Shown here one piece after another: positions 1-8,805 of a DNA stretch of 64,000 bases (position 1 is its first letter; each line of letters starts with the position of its first letter). Below the pieces are notes generated by a model. It searched no databases. It worked only from the letters and a program-made list of their open reading frames with translations, and was not told the DNA's origin. The stretch lies in the NCBI GenBank assembly GCA_036346275.1, contig JAYEVK010000193.1:62001-126000 (forward strand), written 5' to 3'. Made by a program: the position numbers and the translations under genes. Source of the DNA: Otatea glauca (lineage: Eukaryota > Streptophyta > Magnoliopsida > Poales > Poaceae).

Positions 1-324
1 AGTGGCTCAATGCCGGTTCCATTACGCTGACTTTTGAGCACTAGCTAGATTGGCTGCCTACTGCAGATGCAGCCCAGAAAACAGAAAGGACTATGAGTTT
101 GAGGGCAATTATAACTGAGATTGCTGTAGATACTCATTTTTAGGAGAAGTTCTACGGAATCACTAATTTACGGTCGCGCGCACGGAGCCTTGCATTCGCT
201 CGTTGTTCCGGTGATGACACGTGGTAACTCACGGTTTGATGCGTGCGCTCGTTGCTTGTTGTTCTCACGCAACGCAATTAACTGACACAAATAGAAATCG
301 GAATCACTAATTTACGGTAGCTAA
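1..324. other. Unassigned repeat-like sequence
   Basis: No gene is seen. The string ggaatcactaatttacggt occurs twice, at about 157-176 and 299-318, about 140 bp apart. The segment between is GC-richer and carries repeated cgctcgttg words. This looks like the edge of an old repeat that continues into the AT-rich array on its right. Confidence 0.4.
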
Positions 325-770
325 CAAATTTTTTGAGTTGAAACTTTCTAATTGAAAATTTTTTTATTTAAAGTTTTTCTAGTTGAAACTTTCCGATTTG
401 AATTTTTTTGGTAGAAAATTTTTCGACTTGAATTTTAGATCGAAACTTTTTGAATCAAAAATTTTTTGAATTGAAAGTTTTCTAAGTTGAAACTTTTTGT
501 GTCGCAACTTTTCGATTTGAAACTTTCCGAGTTGAAACTTTCTGATTTGAAAAATTTCTATTTTAAAACTTTTCGTGTTGAAACTTTTTCGATTCGAAAC
601 TTTCTAATTTGAATTTTTTCGATTTTAAAACTTTTCGCGTTGAAACTTTTTCGATTCGAAACTTTCAGGGTTTAATTTTTTGCGTTGAAACTTTCTAATT
701 TGGAATTTTTAAGTTGAAACTTTCTGATTTCAAAAATTTTTATTTAAATTTTTTTGAGGAAGTAGTCGAA
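325..770. repeat. Degenerate AT-rich minisatellite (left copy)
   Basis: The stretch is built from about twenty degenerate units of roughly 20-24 bp with the theme ttttcgatttgaaacttt. Units vary by substitution and length. No coding potential is visible. A second array of the same theme lies at 2622-2945, on the other side of a solo LTR. Both arrays are followed by related GC-richer sequence containing gtaaaatagtca, so they look like two copies of one larger repeat rather than one array split by the LTR. Confidence 0.75.
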
Positions 771-1395
771 ACTGCATTGAGGAAGTAGCCCAGAATTACT
801 CGCTCACCAGCACGACGGACGACAACGTGTGTAGAAGGATGGGGAGGCTACATGTGGTGCTATCCGTAGCTTGCTGACTTTACTTGCGACCGTAAAATAG
901 TCATGAAATCTTATTTTATGATCACTCTCACTTAGCCTTTCATGCTCTCCGCTCCACATGGCAAGTTAGGGGCGCGCATGCACCACTTCAATGTGATCGA
1001 GCCAGCGACCGAGACAAGTGAAAGCATTTAGGCCTCTAAATTATTTTGATTTTGGTAATTAATGACAACCGCGATTATGAGACTAACAGTTTCTTCTAGT
1101 GTGATTGAAAATAGGTTGGTCCTAGATATGAAAAACAATGAAGCATAAAAATGAGGCTAAAGAAGATCAATGTATCAGGCTAAAGAGATGATGTATGAAA
1201 TTAAAGGCCTCTTATAGATTTTATCGATCTTGGAGGTTTGAAGAAAGATCGGATTTTTATGATAGATGTCGTATTATTAAGAGGGACTTTTGTTTTGGTA
1301 GTTTGATGTGTGTTTAGTGAAGAAATGGCTCAATCAATGTTCATAAAGTGATTATTTTAATTGAGACAAAAAGAAATGAGTAGAATCCTTCTTGG

Positions 1396-1800
1396 CCAAC
1401 CTAGACTGGCACTACCGTCCATGGTAGTGCGGTACTGCTGCTCAGGTCGGCAGTACCGGCATGAGGCCACGTACTTATATTACAGAGAGGGGTTTTTCTG
1501 ATCCAGAGCCCGGCCGGCACTACCGACTATCTGAGGACGGTACTGTCGCTCGGTCGACAGTACCGACCCTAAGGGCGGTAGTCTTTTTCCAGAGAGGGTG
1601 TTTTTGAAGCTAGCTCGGCCGGCACTACTAACCTCAGTTGGGAGGTACTGCCGCTCGGCCGGTACTACCGGCCTAGCATGGGCGGTAGTGCCAGGCCTCC
1701 GGGCAACGGCTAGTCTGTCAGTGCATTTAATGCCCTAAGTCGACCGTTGAACCTAAGGCCGGCAGTTCGGCTTCAGATGGGTGGTAGTGCCGGGCAACCT
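1396..1800 (+). repeat. CGG...CCG repeated-motif boxes in U3
   Basis: There are several imperfect palindromes with cores such as cggcactaccg, cggtactgccg and cggcagtaccg, spaced about 30-60 bp apart and ending about 50 bp before the TATA box. Known Sirevirus LTRs carry such boxes upstream of the promoter. A regulatory role is inferred, not shown. Confidence 0.75.
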
Positions 1801-1848
1801 GAATTTTTCAGGTAATTGGGTGCAACGGCTAGGAGAATTGATGAGGGA

Positions 1849-1856
1849 TATAAATA
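1849..1856 (+). promoter_or_regulatory. TATA box of solo LTR
   Basis: The sequence tataaata lies in gggatataaatacacc, directly downstream of the repeated-motif boxes. The matching position in the related LTR at 59816-61500 also has tataaata (60798-60805). Confidence 0.75.
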
Positions 1857-2621
1857 CACCCCATATACAGCATAGAGCATGTCTTGAACTCCTATTGCAT
1901 GTTTTTGAGCTCTAGTGTGCATCTCTTTTACACAATTGCATTAAATTCACATTTGAGGAGTAGTTGAGTGAAAATCAAGTGAGAGCATTAAATTGAGCCA
2001 TTTAGACACTTGATTCACCTTAAGCGACCATCAAAGTTTATTACTCTTGGAGGTTACCGCCTCCTAGACAGCTTGGAGGCACGTGGCATCGGTAATCTTC
2101 TCAAAGAAGCTTGTGAGAAGGCTCGATTGATTGTGAAGACAAGGAGCTCGCCTAACCGGAGTGATGAAGAGCTACCACAAGTGATCGAGAAAGGATCAAG
2201 CGGGTGGAGCGGGCTTGAAGTGGTTCAAGTTACCTCAACGTGGAGTAGGGGAGACTGGCAAGTCTCTGAGACCACGAGATAAAATTTCTTGTGTCTCATT
2301 CTCTTGTGACTTGCTTTTAAAATTGGTGTGCTTAACTTTCAATTCCTAGCATTTTGGGTATATTATTTGTAATTAAAATCCTTTATCGGCATACTTGATT
2401 TGCTAGAGTGTCTTGTGTTTACCAGAGAATATAGTTGTAATTTGCAATTATTGTTCTTATAGCTTAGTGATTTTATTAAATTGCAAATTAGAATCGAAAA
2501 ATTTTAGTAACCTCCTATTTATCCCCCTCTAATCGATTATCCTTGATCCTACAATAAGGACGTATGTATGTACGCACGTTAATTGTAATTAAACAAGCTA
2601 CAGGGCGGGTAATATACGGGT

Positions 2622-2945
2622 TTCAAGTTTGAATTTTTTTGAGTTGAAACTTTTCAATTTGAATTTTAAATCAGAACTTTTTGAACCAAAAGTTTTTTGA
2701 ATCAAACTTTTCGAACTGAAAGCTTTTGAGTCGAAAGTTTTATGAGTTGAAACTTTTTTATTTGAAATTTTTTTGTTTAAAATTTTTTCGTGTTGAAACT
2801 TTCGGAGTTGAAACTTTTCGATTTGAAACTTTCTAATTTTTTTTTAGTTTAAACTTTTCGATTTAAAATCGGTTTGACTTGAAATTTTTCGAGTTGAAAC
2901 TTTCTAATTTGAACTTTGACGATTTTAATTTTTTTTGTGTTCTCT
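2622..2945. repeat. Degenerate AT-rich minisatellite (right copy)
   Basis: This stretch has the same ~20-24 bp theme as the array at 325-770 (gagttgaaacttttcgatttgaaac). It is followed by GC-richer DNA with gactgtaaaatagtcaa, matching gaccgtaaaatagtcatg that follows the left array near 890. Confidence 0.7.
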
Positions 2946-5106
2946 GGCCGCAGCCATCCGCGTCTGAACTCCGTAATTACTCCTCATCGCCACGTGTCGG
3001 GTGGCTAGGTCATGAGCGCATGGAGCAAGCGTCGCGGGTGACTGTAAAATAGTCAAGCCCAAAGTTCTATTTTTCAATCTTGAACTTGGGTCCTAGTTCA
3101 TTTTTCAATCATAAACTATGAAACCGCTCGAATCAAAACCTCAACTATTAAATCCGTTGCAAAACACCCTTCGTCCCAAACCACTCTGGTTTTATCTTAT
3201 GTGGCATCCTAATAATACATGACGCCCACGTATGCATCCACGGCAACATCCGTGTCATCCTCATCGCACATGTCTGCCACATATTGCTCGGCTCGAGCAA
3301 GTAAACTGAAGGCCATGCAGCAATCGGAGGCCGCTGTTCAAACTGACGACGTAGAGCCCCACGCCCTTCGGTCCGGTCTGCTGCGCGCTCCTCCGCTGCA
3401 TGCCCGCGCCACGGACCAGTCCGAGCACCACGCAGAGACCGGTGCAGAGCCACAGCCACGTCGTTTCCTTCCCTCTCCCGCCTACGGAAAGGAGCATCCA
3501 ATCATACGCGCTTACCTCGCCACTCCCTCCTCCTCCTCCTCTTCATTCGGTTTGAGAAGGTGCAGAGCCGCCGGAACGCCATTGCCGCCTAGCTCCATCG
3601 TGTGAGCTGACCTCGAACTCTGTATATAGTGCATCAATTGAGATTTCATTCGCGTCGGATCACGTTCCACCTCTTACTGAGTCTATGCAACCAGTTAATT
3701 TAGTTTTTATGCTCTCAGTAGCCGGCAATCGGACATCTTCAAATCCCCCCAAAAAAACCCCAAAATTCGCCCCCTCTATTGTCTCTCTCAGAACCGAAGC
3801 TGAGTTCGCTGTTAGAAGGAACTCGGCAATGAACATAACGGTTGGACGAATTCAGTAAGAAGAGAAGAAACGGCTTGGATCAATCATCCGGGAAGACTTA
3901 AGTGAAATCGGACGGTGCAAGGATAGAGTAGTCATTGCTGTGTCGGTAGAGTTGTTCATTGCCATGTAACTTCAGAGTTTAAACCTTCAGTATTTACTTT
4001 GACTGCTCATTTACAATCCCTGTAAAAGACTGGGGCTTTAAAAGCCTGATTTCGGTTGGAAAATGAAATCAGAATGATTCTCCAAAGTTTATTCTTCAGT
4101 TGAGTAAAGTAGACTTGCATAGAACCCTCGTCTCCTCTCTACTGATTCCCAAATTCTGCATTTCTTTGATCTTTGTCGAATCTGCTTTTGGCTGGGTTTG
4201 ACAGTCTCCTCCCCCCTCCAAATCGAGCCCCTCTGCCGTACCGAGCCACCAAAAACGGATTCAGCGTCCCCGGGAACATGCCAGGCCTGCCGCCTGCGCC
4301 ATCGTCGTTTTTCCGTTGCAGCGGCGCTCGGGTGGCGGCGACACCAACATCGTTGGGCGAAGGAAGAGAGAGAGACGAGGAAGAAGAACGTACCAAGTGA
4401 ATGCCATGTCAATTAGGACACGTTGGCGGAAACCAGGCTGGTTCGGGTAGAGGAGATAAATCCAACGGTTTCACTAGTTCAGGGTTGCGATTTGGACGTT
4501 TTGGTAGTATAATGCCGAAAAACAAATCCAAGAGAGGTGTTTTCATATTTTCTTTAGTATAAATGAAAAGTAGATAGTGATTACTTACCTTTCGTTTATT
4601 TTAAAATTTATATAACTTATATTAAAAAAAAACATGAAAGCACGCTCTAAACTTAAAGTAGAGTTTAAGGTTACGATTTGGACTATTTTTCTCAATAGGA
4701 AGGCTACTGTTGAGAGGTGCCCCTACACCTCCACCGTACGATGCACGATTAGTCCTGCATGCCTGTACCGAACATTTGGGCCATGTTCCAACTTCCAAGT
4801 GTCACCGCAAATTGTTTTGGGAGATGGGCCACCGACCCTCTCTGGTATGATAAGTGGATCAACTAGCTGATAGGTCCCAGTAATTTGTATGGTTCGGTGT
4901 AGTAATAAAGCACGTTATTTCAATTTTTATATTTTGCATTCTATTTCATATTTAATTAGTAAATTTAATTTTTTAATCTCTCTTTGTGTGAAAGAGAGAA
5001 TTGAGAGATAGGTCCATCGAGAAAATTTACACTCTCTAACATTTAAATTATACGTAGTGCTACCTATTTCTTTTTAAAAAAAACTAATATATATCTATAC
5101 CAAGTA
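2946..5106. other. Gene-poor stretch, no recognised gene
   Basis: The part at about 3055-3215 resembles the ends of grass Mutator-type MITEs (tattttcaatcttgaacttgggtcc style), but no matching terminus was found. The part at 3216-3605 is serine-codon rich over a (tcc)n run. The part at 3700-4420 has mixed composition and overlapping short frames on both strands, for example 4089-4412 minus (107 codons, no recognised domain). It could be leader or exon debris of a captured gene; nothing supports a product. 4560-5106 is AT-rich without a recognised feature. Confidence 0.4.
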
Positions 5107-5396
5107 TTGAATCTAAGCTTTTAAAATTTGAGTCTACCAAGTAAATGGTTAGAAGTTTTTGGATCTTTTTTAAATTAATATATCTCTAAAAACCTATCAA
5201 ATGTAAGCTTTTAAAATTTGAGTCTACCAAGTAAAGGGTTAGAAGTTTTGGACCTTTTTAAATTAATATATCTCTAAAACCTATCAAATCTATGCTTTTA
5301 AAATTAGAGTCCACCAAATGAAGGTAGATATTTTTAAGATATTTTAAAATTAATATATCTCTAAAAACCTATCAAATCTAAGCCTTTAAAATTAGG
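5107..5396. repeat. Tandem array, 87-90 bp unit, about 3.2 copies
   Basis: Successive units start with (t)aagcttttaaaatttgag at about 5115, 5205, 5292 and 5380, and contain aaattaatatatctctaaaa and cctatcaaat. Spacing is 90, 87 and 88 bp. Units differ by small indels and substitutions. It is AT-rich and non-coding. Confidence 0.85.
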
Positions 5397-5797
5397 ATAT
5401 AGAAATTTAAAGGAAAGATGAGATATTTTTATTATTTTTTTGTGAAAATATTTAATATATTTTTTTCTTAACCGCTGTAAAATTCATGTTGGTTCACTCG
5501 TTTGCACCGAACCTTTGGAACCTGATCAAGAAGATAAGTCAGAAATAGGTCGACGGCTGTGCAAGGTCTAACGGGCAACGCCTAGATAAAAGACATCCAA
5601 GGAGGGCTCTCGGTTCAAGTCCTTAAAAAATATCTTTGCCTAGGATGAAATTATCGTTTATCAATCTTTTTATATCTCGTTTTTACAAATATAATATTTT
5701 ACATATATATTTATGAATTTAATTTTCTTCCTCGTGAAAGTCGGTGGCATCCACTTGCCAAAGGGCCCATACCAGAGCATGTACATTTTGGGCTATG
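5397..5797. other. AT-rich intergenic, possible SINE-like segment
   Basis: No gene is seen. Around 5610-5625, ctcggttcaagtcc resembles a Pol III B box, and T-runs follow, but no convincing A box or target-site duplication was found, so a SINE is not called. Confidence 0.3.
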
Positions 5798-5805
5798 GCT
5801 CCAAC

Positions 5806-6550
5806 TAGAGGTGGGCACTAGGGCCGGGCTCTTTTGGGCCGGCCCGAGGCACGACGTCGTGACCCGGCACGAAGTGGGCCATGCCGGCCGCAAGACGACA
5901 TCAGAGTACGGACGCGTCGGCTCGAGAATCGGCACGATGGGCGCACTACCGCACGACATCAGAATGGGCCGCATCGCCCGATGACCCAGGGTATGCGGAA
6001 GAAGCCTAGCATGAAGGTCACTGAGTCACAGAGCATGACCGCTATGGATGCATCTAGTAGTATGAACGCCACCCCTATCACCGACACCTAAGAGAGACGG
6101 ACAAAACAGGAGAGAGAGTTGAGAGAGATTGAGAGACGGTGCAAGAAGCTGCTCTCTCTCGCTCGTCCCTCTCAATCTCTCACTCTCTCTCACCACCTCT
6201 CTCAATCTCTCTCGCCTCAGACGCTCACTCTTTTCTCGCCCATTGCCCCTCTCTTGCCTGTGTTTAGCACATCCTCCTCGCCTATGTAACCGCTTAAGAA
6301 TAAATAAATTTTAGTTCTTTTCTCATAATATTTGCATTCATCGTCTCAATTCTATGCGACTTGGCTCCTTTTCTCTCATTGCAATAGTGCAAATGGGTGG
6401 GCTCGCGCATACACGCGACGGCGCAAATGGACCGTGCTCGGCTCGCCAAGGTGAGCCAGCCGACACGACGGCCATCGCGGCCTAAGACGGTTCAGCATCG
6501 GCACGATGGGCTCGTCTTGGCCGGCCGGCCCAAGACGACGCCCACCTCTA
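5806..6550. mobile_element. hAT-type MITE, 745 bp
   Basis: The terminal inverted repeats begin tagaggtgggc at the left and end gcccacctcta at the right. They are flanked by 8-mers gctccaac (5798-5805) and gcttcaac (6551-6558), an 8-bp duplication with one mismatch, as expected for hAT transposition. Subterminal sequence on both sides is rich in gggccggcc-type words in inverted orientation. The middle holds a CT-rich run (about 6140-6260). It has no transposase, so it is non-autonomous. Confidence 0.85.
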
Positions 6551-6630
6551 GCTTCAACAAGCAGGCTCGAGACTTGAACGCAATACGATGGAACCTCGGA
6601 ATTCCGAGTAAAGTAATCGATTGGTATGAG

Positions 6631-6716
6631 GATTTTTTTTTCTTTAATATTTATTTTTATTCTTTTTTTCAGAAGTAGGTGTCGGGTGAAAAAATTCCAC
6701 TTTTGGACGCATGTCG
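6631..6716 (+). repeat. MULE left terminal inverted repeat
   Basis: It pairs with 15086-15173 in inverted orientation with only a few mismatches and T-run length differences. The longest exact shared block is gtgaaaaaattccacttttgga less a few end bases. These are the expected transposase binding ends. Confidence 0.9.
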
Positions 6717-7786
6717 CTTCAAAGATTGGGCTTACAGCGCCAAATTTCACAACCGCTTAACATTAAGAAGAAATCGCCCAAAGATGGGGCATGTGTATAT
6801 TTTTTTTGTAATTTTAAATCCTAATTTCGTTTTCGAGAGTAATCAATAGGAGAAAAATAACGAAAATGGTCATAGTACTGATATACTTTAATATTTTATA
6901 TCTTTAAACAGTTAATACCTCTTAGTATTGGTTAACTATAATATTTTTTATGTATTGGCCAAAATATACCATAAGTTGAAAGCACTAATATTTAAATTAT
7001 TGATACCTCTTAGTATCGATTTACTGACATATGTTATATTTAAGTGACTCGAAAATCGTATCTTCGCAAAGAAGTCGAAAGCTTAGCCTTTATCTCGTCA
7101 TCGCACAAGACACTGCATCACCGCTACCGACTACATCCTACGTGTGCCGCGCACTGATCCCACGCGCATGGTATATTAAAGCTATTTAAATATCGAGAAC
7201 TACCGTTAAATGTCGTCGCATTACTAGGAAGGTCCAACTAGAACAAGATAAATTTTAAAATATTAATTAATATATTAGGATTTGCATTACGTTGTGAAAA
7301 GTACGATGTGCCGTGCAAATTTAAATTGTATAAATCAATTTTACTTAAAGACCACTTAGTGTATTATGAACAAACTATACGAACCATGGCTCGAAAAATT
7401 CTGAAATAAATATGTCTTGTTCGTAGGGTGTTAGGTGTCCCATTTTTGCAAAAAAAATTAGGAATGAGCTCAGTTGAATAAACCAAATGACTGTAAGTAG
7501 CCTCGCTTGCATGACACATCAAGCCTTTTGAGATTTCGCAAATATCATGTTCAAATGTAATTTGTAGGAGAACTGCTAGGTTTGCTCTTCGATATATGCA
7601 GCACCATATGGCGGAAAATATTTTATTTACACCTTGCTTTGCATATTAATTCTACCAAAGGCAATAACCCAAAGTATTATGGTCGAGGCAACAATGAAAC
7701 GCTCAAGCCTTTTCTGCATTTTATAAATATCATAACGAAGGTCGAATTGTAGGTTATCATGAAAATAAGGTAGGCCACACTCTTTA
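6717..7786. other. MULE left non-coding arm
   Basis: About 1 kb of AT-rich sequence lies between the left terminal repeat and the 3' end of the GRF gene. No gene or internal repeat is recognised. It probably holds the 3' untranslated part of the GRF gene and subterminal sequence. Confidence 0.5.
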
Positions 7787-8417
7787 TTACGGCTTAAAAC
7801 CGAAAGGAGTACCACGAACAAGGAAAATAAAAGTTAAAACTAGACGCTCATCGAGTGCTTCAAGGCCACTTCCCATTCGCCCATGCCTCCGGTGGGCTTC
7901 TCCGCACGCCGCGCCTCTCTCGCTTCCTCTCTCGTCGACCTCCTTCTCCTCCGCTTCCTTCCTACGTGCCTCCTCTCGTGCGGCATCGCGCTGCTCTTGA
8001 AGCTGCCGCGTGAACTCCTCCTGCCATTTGGCTTGGTCAAGGAGCCTTTGGTTGTCAGGGTTGATCTCCGTATCAAACCACTGCTCAAATTCACATAGTG
8101 GCGGAGGTGACTGCATGAAACGTAAATTAGCAAAGTTTCATTCACAAATATTACGTAACCCGTACGATTGTTACCATGTGACGATCCTTCAGGCTCTTCT
8201 CGGGTGGATCAAAGGCGTAGTTGCGGCACTTCCAATACCTCCTCTTCCAAGTTGGAATTTCCCAAGAGCGGACAAGCCTGTAAGGATCGCCGCACATACA
8301 CATCGGTGCTACAGCTCCACGAGGTAGGAGGAGATCTTTGTACGCTAAATTGCGCGGGCATGCACTTGCTTCTTCCTTTGCTTTCCCCTTTCTCTTTCCA
8401 CTTGCACGCCTCGGCAT
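7787..8417 (-). CDS. GRF-type zinc-finger protein, two exons, MULE-borne
   Basis: Exon 1 is 8417-8175 (81 codons from ATG) and exon 2 is 8110-7787. The intron 8174-8111 (64 bp) starts gtaaca and ends catgcag, and its phase is 0. Exon 1 has a basic start (MPRRASGKRKGKAK) and then the first part of a GRF zinc finger: CMCGDPY, the aromatic stretch WKRRYWKC, then FDPPEK. Exon 2 supplies the last ligand in PPPLCEFEQWFDTE, followed by a charged helix (residues about 100-140, rich in E, R and A) that should form a coiled coil. The predicted product has 188 residues. GRF fingers bind nucleic acid, and in plants small GRF proteins of this shape are common in transposons. A TATA-like element lies upstream. 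It is the most intact gene of the MULE. The last ~30 residues may be unreliable if a further intron exists. Confidence 0.75.
8111..8174 (-). other. Intron of GRF zinc-finger gene
   Basis: The donor is ATG|gtaaca and the acceptor is tgcag|TCACCT on the minus strand. Removing these 64 bp joins the two halves of the zinc finger in frame. Reading through would place a stop shortly after exon 1. Confidence 0.75.
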
Positions 8418-8524
8418 TTTCGATTGATCCTGTACTTATTTTTTTTCTCCCTCCTTCCCTCCTATCTTCTATTCTTTCTTCCTCTCTCGCTGCTGTCTTT
8501 GCGAGACCGTGAGCGAGAACGAAT

Positions 8525-8533
8525 GTTATAAAG
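8525..8533 (-). promoter_or_regulatory. TATA-like box upstream of GRF gene
   Basis: The minus strand reads ctttataac about 110 bp before the exon 1 ATG, followed by a purine-rich leader. The position fits a TATA box with a start site near 8500 and a leader of about 80 nt. It is inferred from sequence alone. Confidence 0.5.
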
Positions 8534-8805
8534 GGCAGATATCGCCAAGATATGGAGCGATCGCCCCATATTAGGGCGATCACCCCAACTAGAGGCGACC
8601 GCCCCTATGTAGGGCGATAGGTGCACCGAGGCGTTGGTGCGTTGTCACGTCGTGTGGCAAAGGCAAAGCGATGATAGCACAATTAATAAAACATACATGG
8701 AATTGCACAATTTAAAGTGATAAGGCATTCATGTTACTAACTCAGACAGTTATACAATATGCTGCTGAACGTAAAGGCATTACAAAAATACGTTTGTACA
8801 ACTAG
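8534..8805. other. Spacer between GRF and PMD genes
   Basis: 8545-8630 carries several gggcgat / gatcgcccc words, also found near the right MULE end (14970-15080). They may be element-specific regulatory or transposase-contact motifs. The rest is AT-rich and probably includes the PMD 3' end. Confidence 0.4.

Larger units (their letters stand above)
1019..2553 (+). mobile_element. Sirevirus (Ty1/Copia) solo LTR, 1.5 kb
   Basis: The LTR starts tgaaagcatttaggcc and ends ccttgatcctaca, giving the usual TG...CA termini. The flanking 5-mers are acaag (1014-1018) and ataag (2554-2558), a target-site duplication with one transition. It is close in structure to the LTR at 59816-61500, sharing the start, the end and the internal tattactcttggaggtt region. 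Upstream of a TATA box at 1849-1856 lies an array of CGGTACTACCG-type boxes (about 1396-1800), the CGG...CCG repeated-motif signature known for Sireviruses. No internal region or second LTR adjoins it, so it is a solo LTR, presumably left by LTR-LTR recombination. The short reading frame at 2010-2282 is transcribed-leader sequence, not a gene. Confidence 0.88.

Noticed and set aside
2010..2282. 90-codon plus-strand frame in the first solo LTR
   Set aside because: It lies in the transcribed part of a Sirevirus LTR; the related LTR at 59816-61500 has the same text with a broken frame (60978-61166). No domain and no conserved coding.
3219..3605. 128-codon Ser-rich frame
   Set aside because: Composition is driven by a (tcc)n run; a minus frame of similar size overlaps it; no domain or promoter is seen.
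4089..4416. Overlapping frames on both strands that looked gene-like
   Set aside because: Four frames of similar length overlap, none has a recognised domain, and Arg/Ser/Pro-rich text is expected from the composition. Possibly old exon debris.
5560..5660. SINE or tRNA-derived element around cggttcaagtcc
   Set aside because: Only a B-box-like word was found. No A box at proper spacing, no cloverleaf and no target duplication.
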